The notes below the pieces were generated by a model. That model saw only the letters and a list, made by a program, of their open reading frames with translations, did not search any database and had not been told where the DNA came from. Below, one piece after another: positions 1 to 11,091 of a stretch of DNA of 64,000 nt. The stretch comes from Brachypterus glaber. Taxonomy: Eukaryota; Arthropoda; Insecta; Coleoptera; Kateretidae. The translations under genes and the position numbers were made by a program. The first letter of the stretch is position 1, and each line of letters starts with the position of its first letter. The stretch covers positions 2,604,001 to 2,668,000 of the forward strand of contig OY294051.1 in assembly GCA_958510825.1 (NCBI GenBank), given 5' to 3'.

Positions 1-225
1 AAATATCCAAAGTATATGTTTCCAATCGGTAACACTGTACCCCTGTCAGTCATTTTACGACATTAGACTGTGAGTTTACACATTCTTTCTCACTCTTTAC
101 GCGTACTAAGTGTAAACAATAGTCACTCCCCGCCAGCCCCTCACCGTAGTTGGTTCACGTTTCAAACAAAGCATACAGTAGATTTCATCATGTTCCTTCT
201 TGAGGTAAAAGTTCTTTGATCTTAT
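1..225. repeat. Dispersed repeat K, copy 1 (inverted copy at 51068-51275)
   Basis: This stretch reappears as its reverse complement at 51068-51275 inside intron 3 of the yellow-family gene. Shared landmarks include the segment around TTTACGCGTACTAAG, the CCCCTCACCGTAGTTGGTTC segment and TTGAGGTAAAAGTTCTTTGA. No coding potential is visible. The class is unknown; the copy probably continues beyond the left window edge. Confidence 0.7.
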
Positions 226-304
226 TAAAATATCTGCACTATTTTGAAACGTTATGAAAAGGAAAGTTGTGAATAGGCAACCATTAATGCACCTGCGTGT
301 TACA

Positions 305-640
305 TAATAATTTATAAAAGTTTGAAAATCTGTATCTCCAAAACGTTATATTCTAGCAAAAAACAATATATAAAATTTTTTATAGAGCTTAAAAGGAGGT
401 TTTAAAAAAATCTCAAAATCGAATCAGCTCTTCAAACGGTGCAAAAAACAACTTGTCGATATCTTTTCTAGAAAAAGAGTTATCTGGTTTACAGACTTCT
501 ATAATATCTGTCAAAAAAAATCTGTGTCTCGTTCTTTCTATCTGTCGATCTGTCTATCTGTCGGTCTGTATATGTGTCGGTCTGTCCGTTTGTCCGTCTG
601 GGAAATTTGTGACCAGGATAACTCAAAACGCTTTGAGTTA
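305..640 (+). repeat. Dispersed repeat A, partial diverged copy
   Basis: This is related to the fuller copies at 49690-50352 (plus) and 20760-21345 (minus). All share a TGTATCT..AAAAC..TTATATTCTAGCAAAAAAC start, an ATCAGCTCTTC segment and a run of GTCTGTC-type repeats. The short frames here are Ser/Leu/Val-rich translations of simple repeat and are not genes. Confidence 0.6.
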
Positions 641-1920
641 AAGGCTTCAAATTTGTTGGCAGCAGTTTTTTTTTAATTTTTTTATACTTTTTAGAAGAAA
701 CTCCTTTTGCTCGTCCGCAACAGATTTTTTTGATATACAGTGGAAACTCCATAACTCGAAACTCAAGGGACCGATATTTGGAGTTCAAGAAAAAACATCT
801 CGAAAAGCTTTGTGGATTCCTTTAGAAAACACACAGTAAACGACGTACGGCCCAACGAAATTTTACGATTCTGAGCGATCTCGCACGAAGATAGGCCTAG
901 TGTCAGACAAAAAGGGCTATTGGGCCTACTTGTCAGGCGTCGGAGCCTACCCACCTTTTACTACTACTACTACTACAGTGGCTTCTCCGTTTTTAAAGTG
1001 CATAATATTGGGACGAAAACTTTATTTTATGTTGTCCGAAAATTGGAGTTATGGAGAATACTGTGTTACTGTGGTTTCGAGATTTTCGAGTTAAGAAAAT
1101 TCGAGTTAGAGAAGTGGAAATACATTGTTACAATACAAAATCTCAGTACCTTCTTTTAACATGTACGTTAAGTTTATAATTAACAAATATCTCTAACTTT
1201 TTTCCATGTTTGTATATGAAAACTCATCCCTGAATCACCCTGTAAATAAAAGATAGACAGAGAACCGCCTGTTTGTGGTCAAAGCGGGCAGGGCTTGTTA
1301 ATAAAGAGAGACAGAGCGATACAAAACTGAACGAGAGAGAAGAGAGAGGTAAAAGCTCGCGGTTTTTCAGCCACAGAACAAAATGCGCTTGCGTCACATG
1401 TGTTTCTGGTGAGATAGAGTAGAGATAGACGCGTGCCTGCAAAAGGATGGTTTTCAGCGGGTTTCAGCAGGATTGTTGTATGGTTTTCCAGGTGTTTAAT
1501 TTGTGGCCAAAAGCCTATTATGTTATCTTTTTTAAACAAATTTTATTTTTTTTACTTTTATATATTTTTTTAGACCCTTTATAAAAATAATGTCACGCCA
1601 ATTTTGGCCTCCTCCAGTTCGTGAAAATTCGCCACGCTAATTAGGCCTTTTACCCCTCAAAAATGTCCTTAAAAAAGCTTATATACCTATTTTTTTTACA
1701 CAGTTAAGTACATTTTTTTTTAAACGCAGCAGAATTGTTGTATTTTTTTCTGGTGGGTTTAAAAGTTGTTTAACTTTTAGCCATGTTATCATTATGCAGA
1801 CTTTTTATAAAAAAAGTTTTATGTATTTTTTTGTATCTTAGGGTTCATTCACCTAAATGTTAAACCCCTGCAGCACGCTGGCATTGGCCCCAGTACCCTC
1901 AACTACGCGACACTTCTTAT
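641..1920. other. Gene-free AT-rich DNA
   Basis: No supported gene. The stretch contains a short (ACT)n run at about 961-975 and homopolymer T tracts. The overlapping short frames on both strands are low-complexity and match no family I recognise. Confidence 0.6.
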
Positions 1921-2309
1921 TTAACACTTTGGCCACCGGCCTTATTTTGGTAATATTACTAAAACTGTAAGATGACAGCCGGCGGACATAACCGCTTGGA
2001 GTGTACATGCCGCCTGGCGCGTCATTTATTTATTTTTTTAATTTATTTAAAAACTTAACAGGACAAAGACCCCTTTACAAATTTATTTCTATACTAAACT
2101 AGAAACGTCGCCTGGCAGCTAGCAAGTTATGTTGTGAGCAAATATTAATATCGTCGCCTTGCTTACAAAGGGGCTTATCTCAAAAAAATGCTAAATTCAG
2201 TTAGGCCCTTTGTAAGGATATTATCAAAAATAAAAACAAATGAGAATCCCCTTTGCAAGGGAAGCGACGATATGACAGCCGACGGTGCATGAGGCAGCTA
2301 ACGTGTTAA
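1921..2309. mobile_element. TTAA-flanked MITE (piggyBac-type candidate)
   Basis: The left end reads TTAACACTTTGGCC. The right end, reverse-complemented, reads TTAACACGTTAGCTGCC, so TTAA target sites bracket an imperfect CAC(T/G)TT(G/A)GC inverted repeat. An internal inverted repeat pairs the ATATCGTCGC region near 2146 with GCGACGATAT near 2272. At 389 bp with no open frame it is non-autonomous. Assignment to piggyBac rests only on the TTAA target and the end shape. Confidence 0.5.
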
Positions 2310-3837
2310 AAAGTTAATATTTATATATTTTCTTTCCTTTTTTCATTTTATTTATTTTTTATAATCTTCCTGTTATACTTTTTACCAGTGGTTAATCTAG
2401 GTAGGGGCCCCTATATGCATTTTTTGAATTATAAACCCGCTACTGCTTCTTATTATAGCTTGACGCACGGATTTGTGACTAGGGGAAATATGTTTGGAAT
2501 GTGAGTGCAAGGGGGAGGCCCATTGTAGGCACGCACTCCTTATAATGCTCTTGACGGAAAGAAGAGAGCCCGAATGATTCCACCCCCTTTCGTCGGAGAC
2601 TTTCTTTCGTGCGGAGAACTATACCGATCATCTGTACTAAAATACCTATTATTATTATTAGTTATAAATAACCGCAGTATTTTATCAATAAAATAAAATA
2701 AATTAATTCTAAATTATTAAATATATTAAAATTTTCCATTTATTTCCATTTATTTAAATCTCATAAATAATTTGTGTAATTCTTCATTACATTTAAAGCT
2801 AATAATTTTATGCAAAGGTATACTATTTATTTGACAGTAAAATAAACAGTATTTATTTATAGATATAAATTGTTAATAACAAATTATTTTTGTGGTTATG
2901 ACATGGAAATAAATATAAAATCTAAAATTTGTCGTTTGGTTTTACTTCGGCAGGGAAGGTATTTTTTGTTGTAGTTTTTTAAGTCAAAATCTACACTTAA
3001 AATATTAAATACATCTGTTTTTTTTTCGTATATTTCTCACGTAAAAACATTTAAATTAAAACTAGATTTTGTATAGATCAAGGTGGGGTATCTTTGTCAG
3101 TAGGGTAAAACCGTTAATTTTCCTTGAGTTTGCAATAACTTTTAAACGCTTTGACCTAAGGACTTCAAATTTAGCTTGCAAATTACTTTTATTAATGTTA
3201 TTACTTGTACCAAATTTTATGTCCCTAGGTTAAACCATTTAAAAGTTATTATTAAAATGGTAGTAAAATAATAGGATATTTTCACCAGTTACTCTACTTT
3301 AATTTTCATGAAATTTACTTTAACTAATATGAATTTTTTTACTAAATTTAAAGTATCTATGTCAAATAGTTATTAAGTACCTAATTTAGAAAATAATAAT
3401 AATCTTAGTTTTGATAAGGTGCACACGTTTAATTTTATATTTATTTTATTTATACTAAATTAAACGCTACATAAATATATTAAATTAACAGACAAAACAT
3501 TAAACAATTTATTTTCACACGTATTTAAAATAGTAAACATGGGTTTGTTCTATGAGAAATGGGCCTTATTATCAGTCCTGTGAATGTGTTAAGGCAGCTC
3601 TAAATAAAAATAAAATTCCTATAGTATATTCAACAGCAAAATGAAGTGAGTGTAAACAAACGCAAGTGACAACAACGGATTTAGTGACAAGGTAGGACTC
3701 AAAACAAAATATTTCTATATAACGGTACATTGCAATGCATTGCACGTTTCTTCGCAAGTACTCACGTACTGACCTTTTTAATTTTTTATATCCCTACTCT
3801 CGCAATATTTGAGTGTTCTAACCAATCAAACCACGCG
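2310..3837. other. Gene-free AT-rich DNA
   Basis: No gene, RNA or clear repeat boundary is seen. Base composition is strongly AT with many TTTAAAT-type tracts. The 61-residue minus frame near 3572-3757 resembles nothing I recognise. Confidence 0.55.
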
Positions 3838-4000
3838 CCAGCATCCCCCATGCATCCCTGCCCATATTTGAAGAGCTAAAAATATCAAATATATGGGAAA
3901 AGATAGTTTGGGTTGTCTTGTTTAAGTATTTCAAATTTAAAGTTGATATCTCAACTCGTTCAAAAGTTAAGAGGGGGGGGGTGACTTTTGAAACGCACTG
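3838..4000. mobile_element. Tc1/mariner-like foldback MITE C, right-end fragment
   Basis: The right end (oligo-G then GTGACTTTTGAAACGCACTG followed by TA) matches the right termini of the full palindromic copies at 39697-40422 and 53181-53894. The left half is missing, so this is a truncated copy. Confidence 0.6.
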
Positions 4001-4354
4001 TATAATAAGCTAGGCATTTTAAACCCAAGGTAAAGGTTAAAGGTACACAAAAACACACAATTTTCAGTTAAATTACACACAAATCTCTTTTACAACATCT
4101 GCTGTACTAAAAGAATTTAATATGCTATAGGATTCTGTAATGAATCCCAAAATATATTGTCGAACACAACTTTTAGCGCGCTTTGTAAATGAGGGTCAGA
4201 GTATAAAGTAAAAGGGTTTAAAACTGGACACTGGCCGAAGCCAGGAGAACACTGGGGGTTATTTGTACTTAAGCCAAAAATGGACTTAGTCCATAAGAGA
4301 CTCTTTAAAACCCTTAACTTTGACATAGTTTCTGAAAAACTTACAAATCTATCT

Positions 4355-4359
4355 ATCTG

Positions 4360-4429
<70 letters not shown>

Positions 4430-4462
4430 TCTCTCTCTCTTTCTCTTTCTCTCTCTCTCTAT
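4355..4462. repeat. (CT)n microsatellite
   Basis: About 100 bp of nearly uninterrupted CT dinucleotides, giving a spurious Leu-Ser repeat frame. Confidence 0.95.
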
Positions 4463-5880
4463 TTTTAAGTTTAAGTTTGAAGTTTAACATGTACATTGTT
4501 TTATAAATTTATTAAAATTAAAAATTTTGATAAAGTTACAGTGTGACTTGTTTCGTTTTTTTTGGGGGTCACCGTGTATATGGGTAGAGCAAAACGATTT
4601 AGGCCAATCACTTTATTAGAAGAACACCTATGAAGTTGGCTTTCACCGGTGAATGAAACTCACCGAAATGAGAATAGCAACCCAGGTTTTAAATGTATAA
4701 GTCTCGTACAAAAACAATGGCAGTTGGTAGTACTTTTTATAACACTTGATTCTAGAACTTTTAAAAGTTGACAGCAACGTTCCTACATACTTAACTCGTT
4801 GTCCAAAATTAAGGCCTATTTCTAGCGTGAGTAGAAATATCTGAAGGGATCCCCTTCTGGAATGAGACAGGAAGAAGGGGTTAAAAGAGTATAGTAGAGG
4901 AAACCTTGTTAGGCATATCTTATAAGCCTATGTAAATTTATTAAATAAGGATTAAAATGTCCGGTTAAGGTTTTGTTTTGTCTGATTTTTCTTTTATAGG
5001 TATTATAGACAACAAAGTGCTTTCCTTGTAATATTATTTTCTTTTGTTCTAGAGTTCCACTTTAATTAAGTAGGTAAAAAGAATTATTTTTAACCCTATC
5101 TTAGCTAGTTAGTAGCAATACCTACTAACCAACGGCTTAAAGTGCCCTCTGAAGCACTTGGTAACCGTGAATTTTATTTTCAAAATTTGTCTTTGGCTAC
5201 CGACCCCATTTTTTTTTATATATATTTTAATAATTCATTATAATTAGTAACAATCGAATAAAAAATATGGTATCATTCTATTATATAAAATAGTTTTTTC
5301 CTCTGTCAACAATAGTTTTTTCTCTGTCAACTTTAAGTACCCCTGATCAACAGGATCAATAAATGTCAAAGTTGACAGAGGAAAAAACCCATTTAAAAAT
5401 AGTCACGCAAAAATGGACCTGAAGGGTCTAGAAAATTTAATAAACATTGCATAAAAAAACCCAGAAAAAATAATTAGTTTACCGTCAAGTACAAAGAGTG
5501 CAAAAACTTGGGGGATTCCAACAAGTGTAACAGAGAGGGCGCTGTAGAAAAATGCAGCTTTATAAAGCTGCTTTAAAGTCTTATTTTCCTTTGATTTAAG
5601 ATCCGAATTGGCAGAAGCTTAGAGAAAACGACCTTAATTTCCGAAAGGGGACACTGTCCGAAGCATATGTGCCGCCTACAAGGGTCAGAGTCTGTATTAG
5701 GGTGGCATTTTATTTTTTTTTTTCGTATTTACGTATTTACTGTAAAAAAAACCTTTACATATTTTTTGGGTTACTTTCTCAATTTTTCTGTTTTTTTTTG
5801 CACTAATTGGAATATTGAATTGGGGTTTGTATAAGTTACCAGTAACAGAATTTTTTATTGGTAAAAACAGAAAATTTATT
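4463..5880. other. Gene-free DNA with a short hairpin
   Basis: No supported gene. A short inverted repeat lies at about 5293-5390, where TTTTTCCTCTGTCAAC pairs with GTTGACAGAGGAAAAA. It contains a second partial copy of the left arm, TTTTTTCTCTGTCAAC. Confidence 0.55.
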
Positions 5881-6019
5881 CTAGATACAAGATTGAGGTC
5901 TTAAGGCCTATCCAGAAGCTTGCATAAGAACATAAAACATAAGAATGCGATGCCGTGATTAGCTTACAAGATACATGGCGGCACTTCAAGCCAATCACGG
6001 CATCGCATTGTTATACTAT

Positions 6020-7798
6020 TGTAGCATGTGTAAAATGCCACATTCTTTATTATTTAGAATACATAGAATACTTACTTTTGTTTTGGGGGTATATTAGCAA
6101 ACTTGTGTTACGAGTGGTACAAATGGTCCTAATAACATAATTTCTTTGCTTATTCATTATCCGAGTTGGGATTAACTTATAGTTAGTTAATAACTTGCCT
6201 TGTATTGTAATTTCAGTTAGTAATCCTTGTCCTGTGGTTTTATATAAGTAATATCTCATAACTTTGTTTCTAAAGTAGTAAACAAAAGCTTATTCCTACA
6301 CTAGTATTTATAGTATTATGGCTCCACTGTAATATTAACTTAAGCACACCACATTTATAATGTGTCTCATCAATTTTTCGAAATATAAACATTATCCTTA
6401 ATATTATTGTTTATTTTTAAATAACTGTTTGGCAGATATTAGGTTATGTCAGTCAGTGTTACGTATGTCTGAACTAGGTTCGCCTGGATAATTCAACCGC
6501 TGTAGGATTGGAGTGAACAGATATACTAGAGTACGTCGTATCTTGAACTTGCAGGTTTCAAGAGCGTTTCCGTTGGCTATCTTTATCTGTGATAGTTTAG
6601 TCCATATAAGTCCATCGCTCTTAGTTTTCTAGACTATTCGATTTGGGTGGAGAAATTTGAATTCGGAAGAGATTTCCGGCATAGATTTTTAATGGCCCGA
6701 GCGGAAAGGTCTGCGAGATGTTTATCTGGAATCATCCATTAGATATTATGGTAAAATCAGTTTAAATTAAGTGATTTAGATAGTGCATCTATTGTTCTAT
6801 GTATTGATATGCATTTTGTGTTGCTTAACTGAAGTATTTCGCTGATAAAAATGATTCCAATCTGTAAGTACGAACTTTCAAGTGACCATTTATTTTTGAT
6901 GGTAAATCCTAATTTTATTTTAGTCTCGAGTGATTAAGACTCTATCAAAATCCAAAAAAACGACCTATGGCTGATTTGTTTTTGTCAATTTGGAATAATA
7001 AGAAAAACCTCTTCGAGAAAGGGTTCGTATATTTTGTTTTTAAACCAAAGGCTTTTACTTACTTAGGCCTATTGTTTCAGGGTTTTTCTTTTCGACCGAA
7101 GTTTTTCGTTGTAGCTGAAGTTTTAATTGTGGCTAAAATTGTGCTTAAGGCCTAAGATTTTTGTTGTGACCTTGACCGACAGCTATGGGGAAAATTGTAA
7201 CCTATTGACCTATATATCTATAGAAGGATGCCTATGGGTAGTTCCGAAGTTCAGGACCGCTATTCTGATTTTTGTTGAAGTATACTCTGAGCCGCTAACG
7301 GTGTTTATGCTGCAGTGTTGACATATGTTGTCTGTATCATATCCGAGCTTTGTTCGAGAGGCTGGATGCTACGTCTGAAGTACCGACAGATAATGTTTTT
7401 GAAAATCCAGGATTTTAAACAGATATGTATCAGTTAAATTCAATTTAAAGCACAGGACAAATTTTATTAAGATTTAAGTTTAATTTTTAAACTTAACGAA
7501 AGGTTCTCGAAAGTAATGAAATTTGTTCTTATGTTTAATATTTTTATTTGTAACGGAATAATAGCTATTACCCGATTAAGTACCGTAAATCCTTAATGGA
7601 TATACCTATTTTTCTATGTTTAATTTTCAGAAAATGTAATTATTAACTATTTAAGTACAAACAATTTCAAGTTTTGCTAATATGCATATTTTCAACTATG
7701 CATACATACGTATGTAATATATTTTGTTTTATTAAAAGTGTGCCATTAATTATATACTGTTTTTAGTTACTGTTACCAACCCTACACATAGTATTTTT

Positions 7799-7833
<35 letters not shown>

Positions 7834-8041
7834 ACCGATATGAGTATTTGGAGTTTTTTACTCATACTATAGTTTATTGTTTTGTTTTTCAAAACTCCTG
7901 GCGCTCAAGGCCTACCATATTTGCCGACTCATTGCCCAATTGCCCCGCTGATGCCTGCTAGCCGTCCGCACTCGAGTACCTTGGGAACAAGTGCCCAGTC
8001 TAATAACTTTATTTTATAGTTCCCCAAGAAAACTCGATACA
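6020..8041 (+). repeat. 5' LTR of element 1
   Basis: Begins TGTAGCATGTG and ends AAACTCGATACA. The same 2,022-bp sequence recurs at 15139-17160, and every stretch compared by eye was identical, including the (AT)15 tract at 7801-7830. At about 2 kb it is long for an insect Ty3/gypsy LTR. The short frames inside it occur identically in both LTRs and have no recognisable product. Confidence 0.95.
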
Positions 8042-8044
8042 AAG

Positions 8045-8052
8045 TGGCGCCC
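8045..8052 (+). promoter_or_regulatory. Primer-binding site, tRNA-Lys type
   Basis: TGGCGCCC starts three bases after the 5' LTR end. It complements the GGGCGCCA 3' terminus typical of tRNA-Lys. Complementarity seems limited to about 8 nt, shorter than the 18 nt of many retroelements. Confidence 0.75.
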
Positions 8053-9513
8053 TTTAATACGTGGGTTATGCAAATGTGGTAGATTTTTTATATTTTTTTG
8101 AAAAGATAGTATTTGTAAAGTTAGTATATGAGATAGTATATCAGTATAGTTATGTTTAGTAAAATTTGAACAATATATCCAAAAAGTATTTTGTGTGGTT
8201 TGATAATATGGGAAACTGTATATGATAGAAGGTACACTTTATCGGTACATTGCGGAACATTAGGATTAAAAAAAAAAAAATATATTAAATATTTTTGAAT
8301 TTTGGTTCCAAAAATAAGTTTTGGGAAAATAAGTATTTTTTATATTTTTTTATATAGGTTTAACATAGCAGAGAGGTCAATAGTTTTGAGATGCAGTAGA
8401 GTAAGAAATATCAGGTGTGAATATTTTTTATATTTATTGGTCAATAGAACAAATAAATAAAAATTTTGGTCAGAGGTATGTCGTTAAGCTGTACAGTCTT
8501 TCCGTTTATATGGATTGAGCGTTTTTTTCAATGAAAAGAAAAATTTCGCTGAGAATATAGTATTTTTTCTTTACTCTGGTAGTGAGGAAACATTTGAGGG
8601 TACTCTTTACAGACCTTGTATAGCCGAGATAGAGGCTACCAAATAGTATATCCTGTGCGTTTTTGTAACCTGAGTGGAGGGGGAATTTTATTTCATATTT
8701 TATAGAGCCAGAACACGGTTATACTGTACAGCATTTATAGGGTTGCCAGCCGGTAGAGGATGGTTTATAATTTGATTGCTTGAAATTTTAGGACACTTTA
8801 GCCGAAGCTATTCAAAATTTTAACCTTACCAAGCAACAAATTTAGTAGTTTTTTGTATACTTATTGTTCCAATAGAGTACAATAAAGTATTTTTTTTGAA
8901 ATTTTATGAGGCCAGTAGAGCACATATATTTCAATAGTTTAGATTAATATTTTTTTTTCGGGTTTAGAATACATAAATCTGGGAAATTATTTTTTTTTTG
9001 GGTATTTTTGAGTACGATTTTGTGAGTTGTAGAAAAAATTTTGAGAAAAAAATTTTTTTGAGAATATTTGATAAAAATTTTGTGCAAGTAGAGTACATAA
9101 CGCTATTAGTTTTTGCAAAGATTTAGCGTGCCATTCTTAAGCCAATAGAATAGAATTTTTTAGTATTTTTGGAAAATAACTGTAAAATATATACAGGGGT
9201 AAATTAGAAAGTTAGTAACTTTTATTAGAAAATAAAAAGTAATATTTTTTGGAAATAGTAGTATACAGGGTGGTACTAGCGTACGCCGTGACATTGAAAA
9301 AATTTTTTAGTAGTAGAAAAATTAAATTTTTGAATTTTTTTCTAAAAATAAAATAGAAAAAGAAAGTGAAAATAATTTTGACAGTGTTTTCTTCTCACAA
9401 TTTTAGGTAAAGATTAAATTTAGGTACAAAATTTTATACGAGGGTAGATATTAAAGTAAAAAATAGTTTTGAAATAAATTTCAGTTTTATAAAATAAATA
9501 AATAATTTTCAAA
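8053..9513 (+). other. Untranslated leader of element 1
   Basis: About 1.46 kb of AT-rich sequence with no long frame lies between the primer site and gag. Short related motifs of the form AGTAGAGTACA or AATAGAGTACA recur (near 8393, 8871, 8911 and 9087). This is the position where packaging signals would be expected, but nothing specific can be assigned. Confidence 0.6.
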
Positions 9514-11091
9514 ATGGAGGATTTAAATAAAATGGATCTTCGTTATTTAACAGTTGACCAATTAAATTATGAGCTACGCATCAGATCTTTAATACCGCGG
9601 AATGATAGAAATTCAAAAATTAAAACTCTGGGTAGGGCAATAGCACAAGATACTGATGATAGTAAATATGTTGATCCTGAATTCGATTATAAAGGGGAAA
9701 TGAAAATTATAGAGGATAATATAGAGGTGGTTAGAAATTTAATTAAAGAAGTTAATGAATTTGAGTATGGTATGTCACAACTTATTCGAATTAAATCAAA
9801 TTTAGCACATATTAATAAACGATTAAATAGGTTTCCATTGGTAAAAGATGAAGAACAAAATAGAGATAAATTTATTAAAATAAATAGAGCTAATTGTTTA
9901 GAAATAGAAGCAGATTTAGTGGACGCGCATGAAAAATTTGTAGCAAAAGGGGTTTGTGATAATAACATTAATTTAAATAGCACAGTAATTCAACCTTTAG
10001 CAAATACAACGGTCAGATTGGACCAAGATTTTATAAAACCAGTTCCAGTTTACAAGTGGGGGGTTAGTTTTGATGGAACATCTGATGTTTTATCATTTAT
10101 TGAAAAAGTTGACTACCTAAAAATATGTAGAAATGTATCAGATGACATGTTGTTCAAAACTGCCTACGATTTGTTTAAGGAACCAGCCCTTTCGTGGTTT
10201 TTATCGGTTAGAAGTTCAGTAAATAGTTGGTCCGATCTGGTTGAGTGTTTGAAAAAGGAATTTTTATCTGCAAGCGTGGATGACCGTACTTGGGATGATA
10301 TAAGAAGTAGATATCAAAAACAGGACGAGTCAATATCGGTTTTTATAGGTTCTATGGAAACTTTATTTAATCGGTTATTGCGAAAACCTAGTGATTATAC
10401 AAAATTGAAAAGTATTAGGGAACGTATACTTCCGCATTACTTTACTCCTCTTTCATTGGTTGATATAAATTCATTAAATGACTTAAGAAAATATTGTAAA
10501 AAGTTGGACGATGCATATGCATGGAAACAAAAATGTGTATCAAATAAAAATGCGGTTGCTAAAAAAGTAAATCCAAAAATTAATGTTGTTGAAAGTTTAG
10601 AAAATTCAGTAAACTGTTGTTGTGAAAGGCCTGAATCAAGTAGAAATATTTGTAGAGAAGAAAATATTAGTCAAAATAATGTTTGTCAAGTCAGCTGTAG
10701 TCAAAATAATGCCAATAAAAGTAACACAAATAATAATAATTATAATGCAAATAATAAATATAATAGTTATGATAATACTAGTAATCGGTATAATAATTAT
10801 AACAATGCCAACAATAGGTATAGTAACTATAATAGTAATTCAAATAGTAGATTTAATAATAATGTTAGAAACGGTTATAAAAGTAATTTTGGAAATAACA
10901 GAAATAGCGATAATACTAATAACAATGCTAGAACTGAAAATAATATTCAGCCTAAACAGATTATATGCTATAATTGCTCACAGCCTAACCATGTGTTTAG
11001 TAAATGTCTGGCTAAACGTAGCATATTTTGTTTTAAATGTGGAAAAAAAGATGTGATGGTAAAAGACTGTCCAAACTGTTCAAAAAACTAG
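9514..11091 (+). CDS. gag: Gag polyprotein of element 1
   Basis: A 525-residue structural protein that would form the cytoplasmic particle and bind the element RNA. The N-terminal third has a leucine-patterned segment (about residues 8-40). A Retrotrans_gag-type capsid region, with the pattern ALSWFL...W..L...L.KEF, lies near residues 185-330. Residues about 395-475 are an Asn/Tyr/Ser-rich low-complexity tract. The C-terminus has a CCHC zinc knuckle at C485, C488, H493 and C498. A second knuckle (C506, C509, C519) has Val at 514 where His is expected. The ATG follows a TTTTCAAA context. The stop TAG at 11089 directly abuts a slippery heptamer, and pol continues in the -1 frame. Confidence 0.93.
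   Translation: MEDLNKMDLRYLTVDQLNYELRIRSLIPRNDRNSKIKTLGRAIAQDTDDSKYVDPEFDYKGEMKIIEDNIEVVRNLIKEVNEFEYGMSQLIRIKSNLAHINKRLNRFPLVKDEEQNRDKFIKINRANCLEIEADLVDAHEKFVAKGVCDNNINLNSTVIQPLANTTVRLDQDFIKPVPVYKWGVSFDGTSDVLSFIEKVDYLKICRNVSDDMLFKTAYDLFKEPALSWFLSVRSSVNSWSDLVECLKKEFLSASVDDRTWDDIRSRYQKQDESISVFIGSMETLFNRLLRKPSDYTKLKSIRERILPHYFTPLSLVDINSLNDLRKYCKKLDDAYAWKQKCVSNKNAVAKKVNPKINVVESLENSVNCCCERPESSRNICREENISQNNVCQVSCSQNNANKSNTNNNNYNANNKYNSYDNTSNRYNNYNNANNRYSNYNSNSNSRFNNNVRNGYKSNFGNNRNSDNTNNNARTENNIQPKQIICYNCSQPNHVFSKCLAKRSIFCFKCGKKDVMVKDCPNCSKN
11082..11088 (+). promoter_or_regulatory. Programmed -1 ribosomal frameshift site, A AAA AAC
   Basis: The heptamer is in the correct phase: gag-frame codons are AAA (11083-11085) and AAC (11086-11088), and gag's TAG follows at once. 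Slipping back one base enters the pol frame at 11088. A AAA AAC is one of the strongest known eukaryotic -1 slippery sequences. A second in-phase A AAA AAA heptamer lies at 11043-11049. Confidence 0.85.

Noticed and set aside
4280..4468. Leu-Ser repeat protein
   Set aside because: It is the translation of a CT microsatellite.
6967..7321. Two overlapping frames in the LTR, possibly an accessory protein
   Set aside because: They occur identically at 16086-16440 only because the LTRs are identical. They are short, hydrophobic by composition and match nothing known.
10622..11056. 144-residue Ile-rich frame overlapping gag
   Set aside because: It is the +1 shadow of the AAT-rich Asn tract in gag; the Ile/Met richness comes from ATA/ATT codons of the same repeat.
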